Source of the DNA: Selaginella moellendorffii
Taxonomy: Eukaryota; Streptophyta; Lycopodiopsida; Selaginellales; Selaginellaceae
Assembly: GCF_000143415.4 (NCBI RefSeq)
Contig: NW_003314263.1
Location: 3,730,451 to 3,794,450, forward strand
DNA length: 64,000 nucleotides
Direction: 5' to 3'
The notes under the pieces are model-generated. The model made no database searches, was not told the DNA's origin, and was given only the letters and a program-made list of their open reading frames with translations. Every line of letters starts with the position of its first letter. The stretch's first letter is position 1. Of this stretch, positions 1-11,663 are shown piece by piece. The translations under genes and the position numbers were made by a program.

Positions 1-250
1 CCCACTGGTAGAATGGATCGGAGCTTGTGGCAAAGACGGTGGCTTCCCAGCAAGTAGAGCACATGTCCTCCTTGACGATATCTGGGTAGTAATCCCCTGG
101 AGGTGGCTTGCTCATCTCTGGAACCGCGAAGATGGCAGTGACCACAAGTGTCGCCACGAAAGTTGCAAATGCGATGCCAATCACAAGCGCTCCAGTGAGT
201 TTCTCCCTTGGATTCAACATCAGTTTAGCTGCGCCTTGTGACTCTGCCAT
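1..250 (-). CDS. Membrane-anchored protein of unknown function, N-terminal part only
   Basis: An ATG at 250 on the minus strand opens a frame that stays open for 83 codons to the window edge, so the rest lies to the left. The product begins MAESQGAAKLMLNPREKLTG and then has one hydrophobic segment (about residues 20-43). A proline-rich stretch (PEMSKPPPGDYYPD) and a CSTC pair follow. This looks like a single-pass protein with a short N-terminal tail. I do not recognise the family. The overlapping plus-strand frame at 108-320 is its shadow. Confidence 0.6.
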   Translation of the reverse strand, partial: MAESQGAAKLMLNPREKLTGALVIGIAFATFVATLVVTAIFAVPEMSKPPPGDYYPDIVKEDMCSTCWEATVFATSSDPFYQW

Positions 251-480
251 AGCTCCAATCTTCTCTGCTCAAACAGATTATGCGGTGGATTGGAATGAAA
301 GCTTATATAGTCACTTTTAAGTTTAATACTGTAAGTAAATGGAGAATAAAGTGATTATTCCCTTCGCATAATGGGAGTATGGGTGTATAGCTTTATGTTT
401 ATTAATAAGATGCTTATATCATGCTTTTCATCAACAACGCCTATTAAGTCGTCCATCTCGAGAGAACTTTCGTAGTCACA

Positions 481-1401
481 ATGGTTTCTTTTCTTGCTCT
501 TGCTCGATTTCTCCTTGTTCTTCTTCTTTCATCGTTTGATCTTGCCTTCTCAATCGAGCTCGCTGGTGTGCTAAATCCCGAGGACATTTCCCTCCCACCG
601 AGAGATCCAAGGTCCCAGTCCGTGGATTCCTACTGTCGCACCTTCCAGTTTAGCGTTGCATCTGGAAACCTCTTGAGCTGGAGGGTCCCTGCCGAGTGTG
701 TTCCATACGTCCGGAGGTACACCACCGGGCCACAGTACCAAGCCGACGTCCAAGCTGCAACGAGCTTGGCACTACAGCAAGCCCAGACTTTCTGCGCCAG
801 GCCCGGCATTGATGCGTGGCTGTTTGATGTCGATGGTACTCTCCTCTCAACCACGCCCTACTTTGCTACAAAGCAGTTCGGGTAACGTCTGGATCTATCT
901 CTTCCTCCCCCTGTTGAAAGTTAATACTTTGCAGAGCTGGAAGCTACAACGACACTGACTTTAACTTGTGGGCCGCCAGAGGCGTCGCCCCGGCGATCGT
1001 TCCAGTGAGGACCTTCTACCGGACGCTTCTCAGGACGAACTGGACAGTGTTCCTCGTGTCCACACGCCCAGAGTCACTGCGGCGTGTGACTGTGAGGAAC
1101 TTACTCCGGGCGGGCTACAGAGGCTGGAAGAGGCTCTTCATGAGGTTTGTGAGCTTTAGATAACGTTGGCTAGCCTGTCATGACACCAGATGCTACTCTT
1201 GCTAGACGACCACTCTTCCAGACTCAAGACGAGAACCTTGTTGAAATAAAGAAAGCGAACAAACTGTCCAGGGGCTCGGCCGAGCAATCGATGAAAGATG
1301 CTGGGTATGACACCAAGGGAGCAACGAGCAACAAGCAAGACACAGGTGGTGACAAGAGCATTCCACAGTCTCTGGTGCCTGATCTCTCGGGTAACAAATA
1401 A
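481..1401 (+). CDS. Acid phosphatase / vegetative-storage-protein-like protein (HAD class IIIB)
   Basis: Three exons join in frame (481-881, 935-1144, 1206-1401) into 268 residues. A signal peptide (MVSFLALARFLLVLLLSS) suggests a secreted or vacuolar protein. Around residue 118 is the HAD motif I FDVDGT, which holds the nucleophile and acid/base aspartates. It is followed by the family pattern FGAGSYNDTDFNLWAARG, LVSTRPESLRRVTV (motif II region) and AGYRGWKRLFMR. Plant members normally have GDQWSD near the C terminus (motif IV, Mg binding). Here the corresponding region reads TSNKQDTGGDKS, so catalysis is doubtful although the nucleophile is present. Plant VSPs of this family are known to vary in activity. 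Exon phases agree at both junctions, so I regard the model as sound. Confidence 0.8.
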
Positions 1402-1527
1402 AACTCAAGCAATACAATGCAAGAAACATACCTCAATAATAATGCAGATTTCGATTGATTAATAATTGAAACTAGTACCTCTTTATTTCACCACGATCAC
1501 CACGATGGACACAGATATTTTATCCGT

Positions 1528-3636
1528 TTACATGTTGGCTTTCACGTTGAGTTTTGTTGCAATCTTCTGACCAAGCATACGATCCGCCTGCACACGTTTC
1601 ATGGTTGAGTTTGATCACATGCTGTCTTTTCTTTCTTGTCTAACCTGAGACCAGTAAGAGAGCCAGATGCTACGGATTTCGTGGGTGACGCGCGGGTCGG
1701 ACAGAGCATCCACAACTCTCGCAATGAAACGCTCTTGCCTGGAAGAGGAGCAGAGATTCAGTTAAAACATGACTAGCTGAGAGAGAGGTTTGAGATCTTG
1801 CCTGTCAGCAGGCCAGGAGCGGAACCTTGCTCCTGGCTGAGCAAAGTTATTTTCCTTTTCAATCATCACCTACAAGAGAAAAACATTATTGCCAAAGCAT
1901 AAAATGAGAAGATGAAAGTTAGACTAGCCAAACCTTTTCTCGTCGACCACCGAGAGGGTGAGAAGGAATAGGCACTCGCTCAGCGTGACGGCAAGGATCA
2001 AAACGCGAAGGGAAATAGTTCACCTGCAAACACAGGATATAGAACGTATAAGCAAAAGCTTGTCATACCTCTTCGTCCCTGTGGGTGAAGTTCATGAATC
2101 CCTCGTGATGGTTGTTGTGATGAGCACACTTGGGAGCGTTCGCAGGAAGCAGCAAGTAATTCGGCCCCAGCCTGTGCCTCTGAGTGTCAGCGTACGAGAA
2201 AATTCGGGTCTGAAGCAGCTTGTCGTCCGTGTAATAAACTCCAGGCACCACCAAAGCGGGGCAGAAAGCCAGCTGCTCGTTCTCCGCAAAGAAGTTGTCG
2301 ATGTTCTTGTTTAAAACTAGCCGACCCACGGGCTGCAGCGGGAAGAGATCCTCGGGCCACGTCTTGGTAACATCCAAAGGATCGAAGTCGTAGTTGTTCT
2401 CGTTCTTGATTTCCATGGTCTGGATAAACAGCTTCCACTCGGGATAGTTCCCTGCTGCAATAGAGTCTTGCAGATCCTGCGTTGCATGGCTGTGGTTCGA
2501 TCCACCAACGATGACTGCCTGTTCTTCCAGCAAGCTCTTGACACCACAAGTTGGCTTCCAGTGGAACTTCACGTAGGAGCACTTGCCAGCCCGGTTCACG
2601 AGGGTGAAAGTGTGGACGCCAAAGCCCTCCATATGACGATAGTTGAGCGGGATGCCAATATCGTCGAGCAGGAACGTGAACATGTGAAGACTCTCGGGAT
2701 GGTGCGAGAANNNNNNNNNNNNNNNNNNNNNNNNNNNNNNNNNNNNNNNNNNNNNNNNNNNNNNNNNNNNNNNNNNNNNNNNNNNNNNNNNNNNNNNNNN
2801 NNNNNNNNNNCTGGATATGAGTCCTTGGGTTGGGCTTCAGCGCATGGACCATGTCAGGGAACTTCATTCCATCCCGGACGAAGAACACGGGAAAATTGTT
2901 TCCAACCATATCAAAGTTTCCCTGCATCCACAACACAACATTCTTTGAGAAAAACGAAAGAAAGCAAAACAAAAAGACTACAAACCTCTCGAGTGTAGAA
3001 CTTGACCGCAAAGCCTCGAGGATCTCGAAGAGTTTCTGGGCTGCCACGCTCGTGAATGACAGTAGAGAACCGCACGATAACGGGAGTTTGCACTCCGGGA
3101 GCTCTCAGGAAATCGGCACAAGTGAGGTGGGATACGTCGTGGGTCACCTCGAAAAATCCCTTGGCACTCGCTCCTCGTGCATGCACGACACGCTCGGGAA
3201 TTCTTTCACGATCAAACTGGGCCAGCTTCTCGACCAGATGATAATCCTCGAGAAGGATAGGACCTGGCAAGAAAAAAAAAACAAAAAATAAAGATACAAT
3301 GAAGTAAGTATTTTGGGCTATGGATAGAAAGAAATTGTGTACCTCGAGAGCCCACGGTGAGCGACGCATTGTTGTTCCACACAGGAGCGCCAGTGTTCGT
3401 GGTGAAATGGGCCGAATTATAGGCGCTGGAAGGGCGATACTGGAGAAATCCAAGGAAATTTTGTCAAATCGTGAAGAAATCGAGCAAGAAGATCAAGAAA
3501 TGGCGAGGCCTAGACCACGATTGCGAAGAAACTGCTCTAGATTGATCCGGCACCGCAATGCGCAAAGAATCAATAAGCTACTCTACGCTAGCTGCTACGG
3601 CACAAAAGGTGAGAATCAAACCTTATAGGGATCCAT
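1528..3636 (-). CDS. CAT: Catalase (peroxisomal haem catalase), interrupted by an assembly gap
   Basis: It decomposes H2O2 in peroxisomes. Exons on the minus strand: 3636-3622 (MDPYK), 3439-3343, 3263-2986, 2921-2811, N gap, 2710-2069, 2023-1934, 1869-1802, 1738-1645 and 1587-1528; all phases agree. Visible landmarks are [20 protein letters not shown], the distal histidine in [11 protein letters not shown], the catalytic asparagine in GNNFPVFF, and the haem-ligand tyrosine in [17 protein letters not shown]. The C terminus is [14 protein letters not shown], where many plant catalases have a QKL-type internal targeting signal; here it is QKI. The donor of the intron at 1801-1739 is GC, not GT. 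The gap at 2711-2810 falls where about nine conserved residues are expected. The start is diverged 468 bp from the RST1-like gene. Confidence 0.95.
2711..2810. other. Assembly gap of exactly 100 N
   Basis: One hundred unknown bases lie inside the catalase gene, between the exon ending PNPRTHIQ and the frame resuming [12 protein letters not shown] run of exactly 100 is the usual placeholder for a gap of unknown size. Catalases have about nine residues here (EYWRVFDFL type), so the missing coding sequence is probably about 27 bp, with or without an intron. Confidence 0.95.
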
Positions 3637-4104
3637 CGAGCGGAAGAAATCGCGCGCCAAGCTAGCACACGATTTTGGGCACGGCGCCCTCACCGCCTTG
3701 CCCTCTCGCGATATGAACCAAGGCTCGAGGGATATACCCAGGAATATTTCCAAAAAGAGTGACCGTCGATGCGCCTTAGATCCAAGGGTGGATGATTTGG
3801 AAAGATAAGCATCGTAGTAAATAGAGATTCTTGGCCGTTGGATTGCAATCGGACGGGTAGAAGTGCTCCTCAAAGGCCGTTGTGGCCACGTATGACTGGT
3901 GTACACGTGCTATGTTGTGTATGGCGAGACTGTGGCCGCCACACGAATTATTGAGATTAGAGCGAGAGAGAAATTTTTTTATTTTTCTTTCTCTTTGGGG
4001 AATGGCGCCGAAGAGTTGCTAAATCTGGCTAAATGCGAGTATTCGAAGAATAAGAATATTAAAGAATATGCTGGGGATTTAGGGCTCGACCGAAGCTATT
4101 AGCG
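3637..4104. promoter_or_regulatory. Shared divergent 5' region of catalase and the RST1-like gene
   Basis: These 468 bp separate the two divergent start codons and must hold both 5' UTRs and promoters. I see no convincing coding sequence; open frames here (for example 3899-4102 on plus) lack family features. No clear TATA box could be assigned to either gene. Confidence 0.45.
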
Positions 4105-7100
4105 ATGGAGGCCAAGGATCCGTTCGCGATCCTCTGGGACAAGCTCCAGGCGCCCCATCCTCTCCTCCAGCGCGTTGCGGTGAGCTCAATATTCCAGCGC
4201 TTTGCAGCGGCGCCAGATGCGGCATTGATGATGTCGCAAGCGGGATCCGGCAAGGAAGCGCTGGTGCGATGTCTCGCGTCGCAGAACCCCTGCATTGTCG
4301 ATCAGAGCGTCCGGGAGCTGTGTAAGATTGCGAAATCGGGTGGGATTTCGCTCGGCCAGGCGGTGATGATCTTGCAAGCGTCGCTGGATTCAGTGACGTC
4401 GTCCATCTCGCTACATGTTTTGGTTTGCGGGATTGGATTCCTTTGCCGGCTCCATGTTGCTGGCCATGACAATTCGATCACAGTTCATCCTCTTCTCAAG
4501 GTACTCAGTTTTCTTGTTTTTCCATCTCCTTCGTTGTGATAATTTATTTATCTGTTGGAAGCTAGGCTCTACAATCTCGTGAAGAAACATCCTCGTCGAT
4601 CATCCAGCAAGTTCGTCTCGTTCTACTGCACGCGAGTGATCATCAACGTGCCATGCAGTTCATCCAGCCGTTTCTCACGCGTGTTTTTCTCGATCCGTCG
4701 CGAATGAGGAGCAGTTTTGCTCGAGGGCTTCACTCGAATCTCTGTGCGATTGCCATCTCCCGTCCCTGTTTGGCTCCTGGATTGATGAAGCTACTGATTC
4801 AGTATGCCCAGTCTCGTTTCCTTGAGACTCCCCAGGCAAGTATCCTTTCATTGTATTTTACAAAGTTTGTATCACTAATGTGGACGCTTCAGGATATAGA
4901 ATTTCTATGCGAGGGGATTCAAGAACTCATGGATTTGCTCGAGGAAAGCTCGCATTTCTCCGAAATGGTATATGTGCGTTTCATTTCTGTGGTGACGTTA
5001 CATGATGATGTTTAGGAGGATTTTACCAGTCCAATACTGGAGCTTTTGTTCGGGCTATGGCATGAGAGCAAAACACATTCCCTGCCGTCTCTGCCATTTG
5101 TCTGCCTTGTGCGAAGGATAAGTCTTCTTCCGAGCAAACCTCAGAGGCTGGATGTCTACTTGGCGTCCTTGGCTTACCTTCTGGCTATATCAGAATTAGA
5201 GCAAGAACAACTTTCGATACTTGCTCTTGCACAGACTTGGCTCGAAAAAGGTTCTCTGTTTCTATCTTTTCTAAAATAACTCTGACTGTGCGCGATACTT
5301 TCAGATTCCAACTTCACTTTACAGTCGTTGTTATTCTGGATATTTCCGACGTTGCACATATTAACCTCGCCATCTAGCCTTTTGAAACAAGCAGCTACCT
5401 CGCTGCTTAAGAAGATCGATCGTCTCTTAAGTGATGGAAGTTTGCTGAACGTAAAAGCTGGTAAGAGTGAGAGCATGCAGCTGGGAGGACTGGCCTATGA
5501 GCTGTTATGCTCCCTGTGGACAAAGGAAGCTGACGTTGAAGCGTGGTTTAAGACGCTCACGACTCATCTGAGTGATTCTGGTAAATGTGTTGTTTATAGC
5601 TTATTACTACTGACTTATTTCTTCAGATTTTCCCATGCTACTCGCCATCTTGACGACTGCCCTGACATTTCACCCTTCGTCAAAGATCTCTGGTTTTGCC
5701 ATCAATATGTTGGCTTTATTAGGACAACATCACGCTGTATGGGGAATATCATTGTTTCCCGTCTTTCTGTTCTCTTTGAAGTATCACCAACGACATGACG
5801 TGAACACAAATGTGGTGGTAAGATAAACGATATCGCTTTTCAGAACTTACTGTTTACCTTTCTAGATAGCTTTTTTGAACGCTCTTCCGGATATATGTGG
5901 TCATCCAACCACCGTGCCATTGAGCATGCATTTGCTTCAGCATATGGTGGACTATAAGGAAAATTTGTGCGTAAAAATGTGTCTTCATTGCGTACGTTCT
6001 CCCTAATGCATTTCTATTTTAATACTTCTATACAAGACTACTGGCTTTATGAGTGATTTAGAATTGCCAGCATGCATTGTCATCTTTTCTTGTTTTAAAA
6101 TTTTAACAAACAACTCTTTTTTTCCTTCTTTCGCAGGCGTATTCAAGCAACATCTATCCGATTGATCTATAAGATCTGGCAACATACGGATCGTGCATAT
6201 TCCTTCTTACAGGTAAATTGTTCTGTAGCAAAACATCTTATGATTTAGTGTCCTTATCCGTTAGAAAACATTAGTACCGTCATGGTTTTCTCAAGCCAAA
6301 GAGGAAACAGATGTACTACTGAGCAGAGCGACATCACTGAGGGATCTGTGTGGTCATGATCCCGATGTGGGTATAGAGCTTATTTTATCAGTACAGGTAA
6401 AGAAGAGCTTGAAGTGTTCCAGTTGTTGATACCTTTCAATTAGGCTTGCGTAGAGTGCAGGTCACCTGTTGTCAAGGCGCTGGGATTGCAGAGTCTCTCG
6501 TTTCTCTGTGGCCACGATGCTATCGGTAAGCGGACAAAATCTTTTTCTGGAACTCAGTTTTTATTATTTAGATTTTTACACGGCTTGGAAGGTGATTGCG
6601 AAATTATTTTCACCTCTTCCGGTAAGCCCTTCGATTTCTGAAAGGTACGTTATTTCTTCAGAGGAACTCGAGCTAAATACTAAAGTTCAAGCTGGTAGTT
6701 TTTGCATGTTGCTTAAGCATGGAGCTCTCGATGCCAATCTGAATGCTGAAGATGCCCATGCAGTATTGAATGCGCTCTGGGAATTTTCTTCATGTGACAA
6801 GCAGCCATCTGAAGAGTGGTATCGAACGAGATCAGCAGCTGTAGAATCGCTTTGTGAATACGAGGTATGCATACACGCATTTCTAAGCAAATTGAATTGT
6901 GTGAATAAGTAGGTGGAGCTACTCAAAGAGACTATGGTAAATGAAGGGAAGCATGTGGATATACTTCTACGCGGGGCCAGTACTGCCGCTAAATACCAAT
7001 GCGAGAGACTTGTTGCCAAGTTTCTTGACTACGAGCATAAGTGCGTGCTTTCATTTACAATCTTTTTCGTAACGTCTATTTGCATGTAGCACGCGGCAAA

Positions 7101-10100
7101 GAGCTACTACTGAGAAGGTTATCATGTCGAAGCTTGAAAAGATGCTAGAAAGCATTCCTCGTACATTTACCAGCTCGACTCGTAAGACAATGGGTTGCTC
7201 TTGCGTTGTATTAAATTTTTCTTGTATGCTGCAGAAAACGACTATCCAGGCTCGCTCTTATTTTTTTGGAATGCAAGCCGAGGGAGTTTAGCAACGGCGA
7301 AGAAATCGGTAAGTATATAGCTGCTTTTTATATTTATTTGGAGAGCTTACAACAATCATCTGCATCTGCAGGCTTTGAGGGTCGAAGAGGAAGGCCTCAA
7401 GAGCGTATTCTTCGAAGTCGCAAAAACCTTAAATGTTTCCGGAGATTTGATCATGGTGTTAATTTCGCTGTTCTCTTGGTCCTGCTTCATGCATCAGTGG
7501 CTAAAACTCGGCTGTCAACTCCATGGAAACGCTGAAGTAGCGTGTGAACATATAGTCAAGGTAAAATAGTTTTGGCGTGCGAATTTCTGTTGTGTTTACT
7601 TATTTTGCAGCAGGCCTGTATTGATGCTTCTGAGGAAGGGATCCCACGAGTTTCTGAAAACTCAACTCTTGCTTTGGCAGCATTTTCCCGGGTACGTATG
7701 AGTGGCCATAGCCTATCTAACTTGAGGTTATGCAGTCGTTACGCCAACCTAGTTTGGCATCAAGTTCTGTTGCAAGATATCTTGAGTCAAGAATATCTTC
7801 TTTGGAGCATCAATCTGCGCAATGCTCGGCAGCCGTGTCCCTCGGAGTGCTAACAACTTCCTTGCATCCCACAGACTGGGATGTTAAAGCTAATGCAGTG
7901 CGCTTGCTGATACAGGTGAGCTACATGATTTTGGATTTCATTTCTAACTTAACTATTTATTCAGTCTGCAACCGAGGCCGACAACGCATTTGTCGTCGGG
8001 TCAGCTGCTACGGGGCTCGGGATCGCTTGCCAAAGCCTGTTCTTGTCAGAATTTTCCAGCATGGGCAGCTCGAAAGAATGCGCGTTGCTGTCCGACATTG
8101 TACACTGTGTTTTGAAGCTGCTTGCTCTCCGCTGTCCCCAGATTTTCTCGACAATGTTGGCACTATCTCAAGACAGCTTTTTTACAACAGAGGTGTTCAC
8201 TCAGGAAACGAACGTGAAAGATTCAAGGAATGAGGAGGATGACCTTTGGGCTATAGTGGGTCTGGTATGGGCCTTGGGAAAGTCGGTGACGCCCCTCGGC
8301 AAAGCAGGAAAGACAACGCTGGTAAAACGTATCACTCAAGCAGTGTTCTCTTGGATACCAGACTCTATTGACGAAGTCGGAACGATGTGTCTTGCAACAG
8401 GCGCTTCTTTGGTGCTCCCGACGTGCGTGGAAGCATCAGACAGGCTTGAGCTACTAGAGTTGGCGGAGATAGAGTCACTATTGAGCCGACTCGGTAGTTT
8501 CGTGCGGCAGATCGTCGACTTGCCTCAGTCAAAGCGGAGCTCACAGCCTTGGCTTGCGCATGTTTTCAAGGCTAGCTGCATCGGTTATGGAGGCCTTGTG
8601 GCAAAGGTTCTTCAGACAGGAGCACATCCGCTGGCTCAGGAAACAGTGAGAGACTTGCTGGAAACTCTTCACAGAGGCTACACGCAGGTGGAAGATGCGC
8701 ATTACTGTCTCGGAGCAATGCTCGGGCTGGCAAACGCTCTTGGAGCTGGTGTTGCCTCAGAGTTCGAACCTCAAGGAGCCGAGCAACACGTAGTCTCTTC
8801 TTTACAAGCTGGAAACAAGGTGACAACTCCTCTTATGTTCAGCAGTGCTCACGGGGGGACGCTGAGAACAATGTTACAACAAATAGTTCGCATCTCTCAT
8901 TCAAGCGAAGGTGGCCGGTTGAGAGGCTACGCAAGGTGGTGCCTTGCTATTATGCACACTGCATGGCTACGTGTGAGCCAAGGGCGGGTGTCAGCAGAAG
9001 GTAGTGAGCGGCCCACTAGAGCAACAGTTCGTTGGAGCTATCAGCCGGTTAGCTTGTCAAGTCTTCCAGCGCACAGCACCTTGCGTTTGCTGAGCGAGTG
9101 GCTGTCCAGCATTGGATTGACGAAGGTAAAGAATGTGACTTTAGCTGCTATGATGCTTATCTTCGTATGTTTTCTTTGGTTCAGGTCGGTATTCCATGTG
9201 ATGAGGTCATCAGTGTGATGCGATGCTTAGAAGAGGCTCCGAGACTCCCTATGCTCGACTGGGGAGGTCTGATACGTCGAATCATGCAGCACAAGGAGTG
9301 GTTTCTGCAGCCATCGTCAGGTCCCGATCATGGAGACGTTAGAAACCGGTGCTTGATCTTCTCTTTTCGTCATGCCGACAAAGTTCCTCCTCTAGCAAGT
9401 GTTCTGGACGAGGTATGTGAAGGCTCGAAGCTGGTCACTATCGAAACAAGTTTGCGGACAGTCGTGCTGAGCCGTCTCGGTGACCTCCACAAAATCTTCT
9501 CGCTAGCCCGCATGGAGAAACTTCTAGTCGACGTTATACAAGTACTTGGCAAACTCCAGACCGACGCTCGCGAATGCAGAGTCGAATGCTGGAAGGGACT
9601 TGCTAAGTTCTGGGCCACAGATACAAGAGATCTTCTCGTACACATCGAGAGCTGCATGAGACAGCTAATATCCATGTCTCCAGCACGTTTTATCGATCAC
9701 AACGACACGGAAGAGACCGAAAGAGATACAATGGAGTGGTCAGTAGCTCTGGAATGCCTGAAACACGCAAGGACGAGCTGGTTGCTAGACGTTTTCAAGG
9801 TAAGCTACATACGCTTACAGAAGTACATAATAGAAGGTTTGGCTTGCAGATCCAGGACGAAAGCTTTGGAAAGGTTGCGTTTGCAAGGTCTCGGCTGGCC
9901 GCTATGAAAGTTCTCCCACTGTCGTCACTGAAAGTCGTGCGTTCTCGACTGCTAGACAGGCAGATAACAGGTTCCTCCTCACTGGCATTTTTCCAGTCCT
10001 TTCTCTTCAGCTCGTTTCTTTTGCAGGACACTGGATGCTGATGACCGAATGTGCATTGGCTCTAAAGGACGCCCAGTTTGAAGATAAGCATGAGTGGTTA

Positions 10101-10514
10101 CTGGATACAATCGACACAGCTTACGTATCAAAGTTTCCCTCAACGGTAAGGCATTCTCTACATGGGCAAGAACTCACTCGGGATCTGTTTGTGAAGGCCA
10201 TTTCGTTCATGGCATTGCTTACGAGCATATGGAGCCCCGACTCGTACCTCTTCACTCTGAGCGAGCCACAGATAGTCCGTCAGCTTCCTCATAGCTTGCA
10301 GAAGCTTTTGGCAGAGAAGAAATGGAATCAAAGCGCGCGAGTTGTGGCAAGTAGACTCTTCTCTGTGATGGAACGAGTAGCCAAGCTGGGTGGAAGCATG
10401 GAAGAAGGAAATGTGGGAGAGGAGCTAATTGGAGCAGTGGAAAGTGCAGCCATCTCAATTAGGGAGCATGCCACTCCTGACTTGCTTGCAAAAGTGAGAA
10501 TGTCAACTAACTAG
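4105..10514 (+). CDS. RST1: RST1 / focadhesin homologue, large HEAT/ARM-type protein
   Basis: A long multi-exon gene. Arabidopsis RST1 (RESURRECTION1) is a focadhesin relative linked to the cytosolic exosome-SKI RNA-decay machinery and to wax phenotypes. The N terminus (PLLQRVAVSSIFQRF, then IVDQSVRELCKIAK) and internal segments (RIQATSIRLIYKIW; VECWKGLAKFW near 9580) fit that family, alpha-helical throughout. Exons traced in frame: 4105-4500, 4566-4835, 4893-4967, 5016-5250, 5305-5580, 5627-5817, 5866-5966 and from 6137; later ones include long frames at 8043-9120 and 9098-9800. The last frame ends IREHATPDLLAKVRMSTN at 10514. Introns are about 50-60 bp; the one at 4836-4892 has a GC donor and is a multiple of three. 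I did not verify every downstream junction. Confidence 0.8.
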
Positions 10515-11180
10515 ATTTTGTTAATAAAAAATGTTTATTTCTTTAAAAGTTTCCTTTAAAAATTATTTGGTAAATTAAAAATATCAAACCATTTTACTAT
10601 TAATATAGCAAAAGAATCTTTAGTATCATCTTTCATTTGAAAGTTCAAATTTATGCCCGCCTATGCTTTCCTCCGTCATGGACTAAAGGGTGTCATCAAG
10701 AAGTCAGGTGATCAACAGCAGAATCACACTGGACTCCTCCCGTTACTGTTATTTCAGGAATTGAACAAGGTACATTGGATGCTAACATTTTGTTTTTGGT
10801 AATAATATCAGCGTGCGGACAATAATCTGCCAATGGCAGACCAATGCCCGGACATCCCTGATCTCAGCGTCAGGAAATCATCCTGCTGCGGAGATTCCAC
10901 CATAGAGGTAGCGCTCGCAGTGAACAAAGTACGGCCTTCTAGTCATGTGAAACTTCGTTGTTATGTATAAGGATCATCTATTAGGTATTTACAGAGCTGC
11001 ATTATGATACTAGTACTTTGAAATATATAGAGAAATATTGTGTGTTTTGAGAAACTGAAATGCAAACAACTTGTGCTCAGTGCGAGAGCCAGATTTCCTA
11101 ACAAGCAGCAGATCCAAAAGGTCAGGTTTCATTTAGAGGTTTTCACTTGAGCAACTAATTATAATATTCGGGTATGAAAG
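10515..11180. other. Intergenic sequence without a supported gene
   Basis: AT-rich spacer after the RST1-like stop. A short stop-free stretch near 10835-10930 (reading ADQCPDIPDLSVRKSSCC) looks coding-like, but I recognise no family and see no start or clear splice context. It may be decayed sequence of the pseudogene that follows. Confidence 0.4.
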
Positions 11181-11344
11181 GACCAGCACGACAAACTTAA
11201 CTTCTGGTGCCGCTGCGATGGCACGACCGGCATCGGTGAAGACCTTCTAGCAGCCGAGCGATCCGGACGGGAAGATTGGCAAGGACACATTCACCATGGA
11301 TTATAGGTACCCTCTCTCGGTGTTTCTGCCAAGCCTCCTCTCTT
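11181..11344 (+). pseudogene. Tubby-like protein (TLP) C-terminal remnant
   Basis: Plant tubby-like proteins end with a conserved barrel region: WHEQLQCWCLNF, then VASVKNFQLV, then GKVGKDTFTMDYRYPLSAF. Here the frame at 11181 gives DQHDKLNFWCRC. A shifted frame gives ASVKTF followed by an in-frame TAG (11248-11250). That same frame then reads SDPDGKIGKDTFTMDYRYPL. The order and spacing match the family, but there is a frameshift, a stop and no recognisable N-terminal F-box or tubby body. It is a decayed 3' fragment. Confidence 0.7.
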
Positions 11345-11663
11345 TTCATGAGCTTCTGCTTTTCTCAACATAGGATTGACCATCTTGCACGGATTTGAGT
11401 TGTGGTCTGATACCAACGTGCAAACTTAACCACAGCCTGCGAAAGAACAGCACGCAAGTGCTGTGTGAATTTGCAAAGTAACCAAGTAGACAGTCAAATC
11501 GTGAGTTGTTAAAATCAGAGCTTGTGACAGGAAGATGTAGACTCATATATGAAGGCACAACTATCATCTCCAAAGTAGCAACTAACCTCCTATTCTACAA
11601 GGAAACATAAATTCCACAGGCAAGAAAACTTGTGTGTTCACCAGGTAGCTGGCGGCCAAGTGT

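Noticed and set aside
108-320. Plus-strand 70-codon frame at the left edge
   Set aside because: It is the antisense shadow of the minus-strand membrane-protein frame, which has a better start and protein-like composition.
2187-3047. Long minus-strand frame across the N gap
   Set aside because: It joins a wrong frame to catalase through unknown bases; the true catalase frame lies in the spliced exons.
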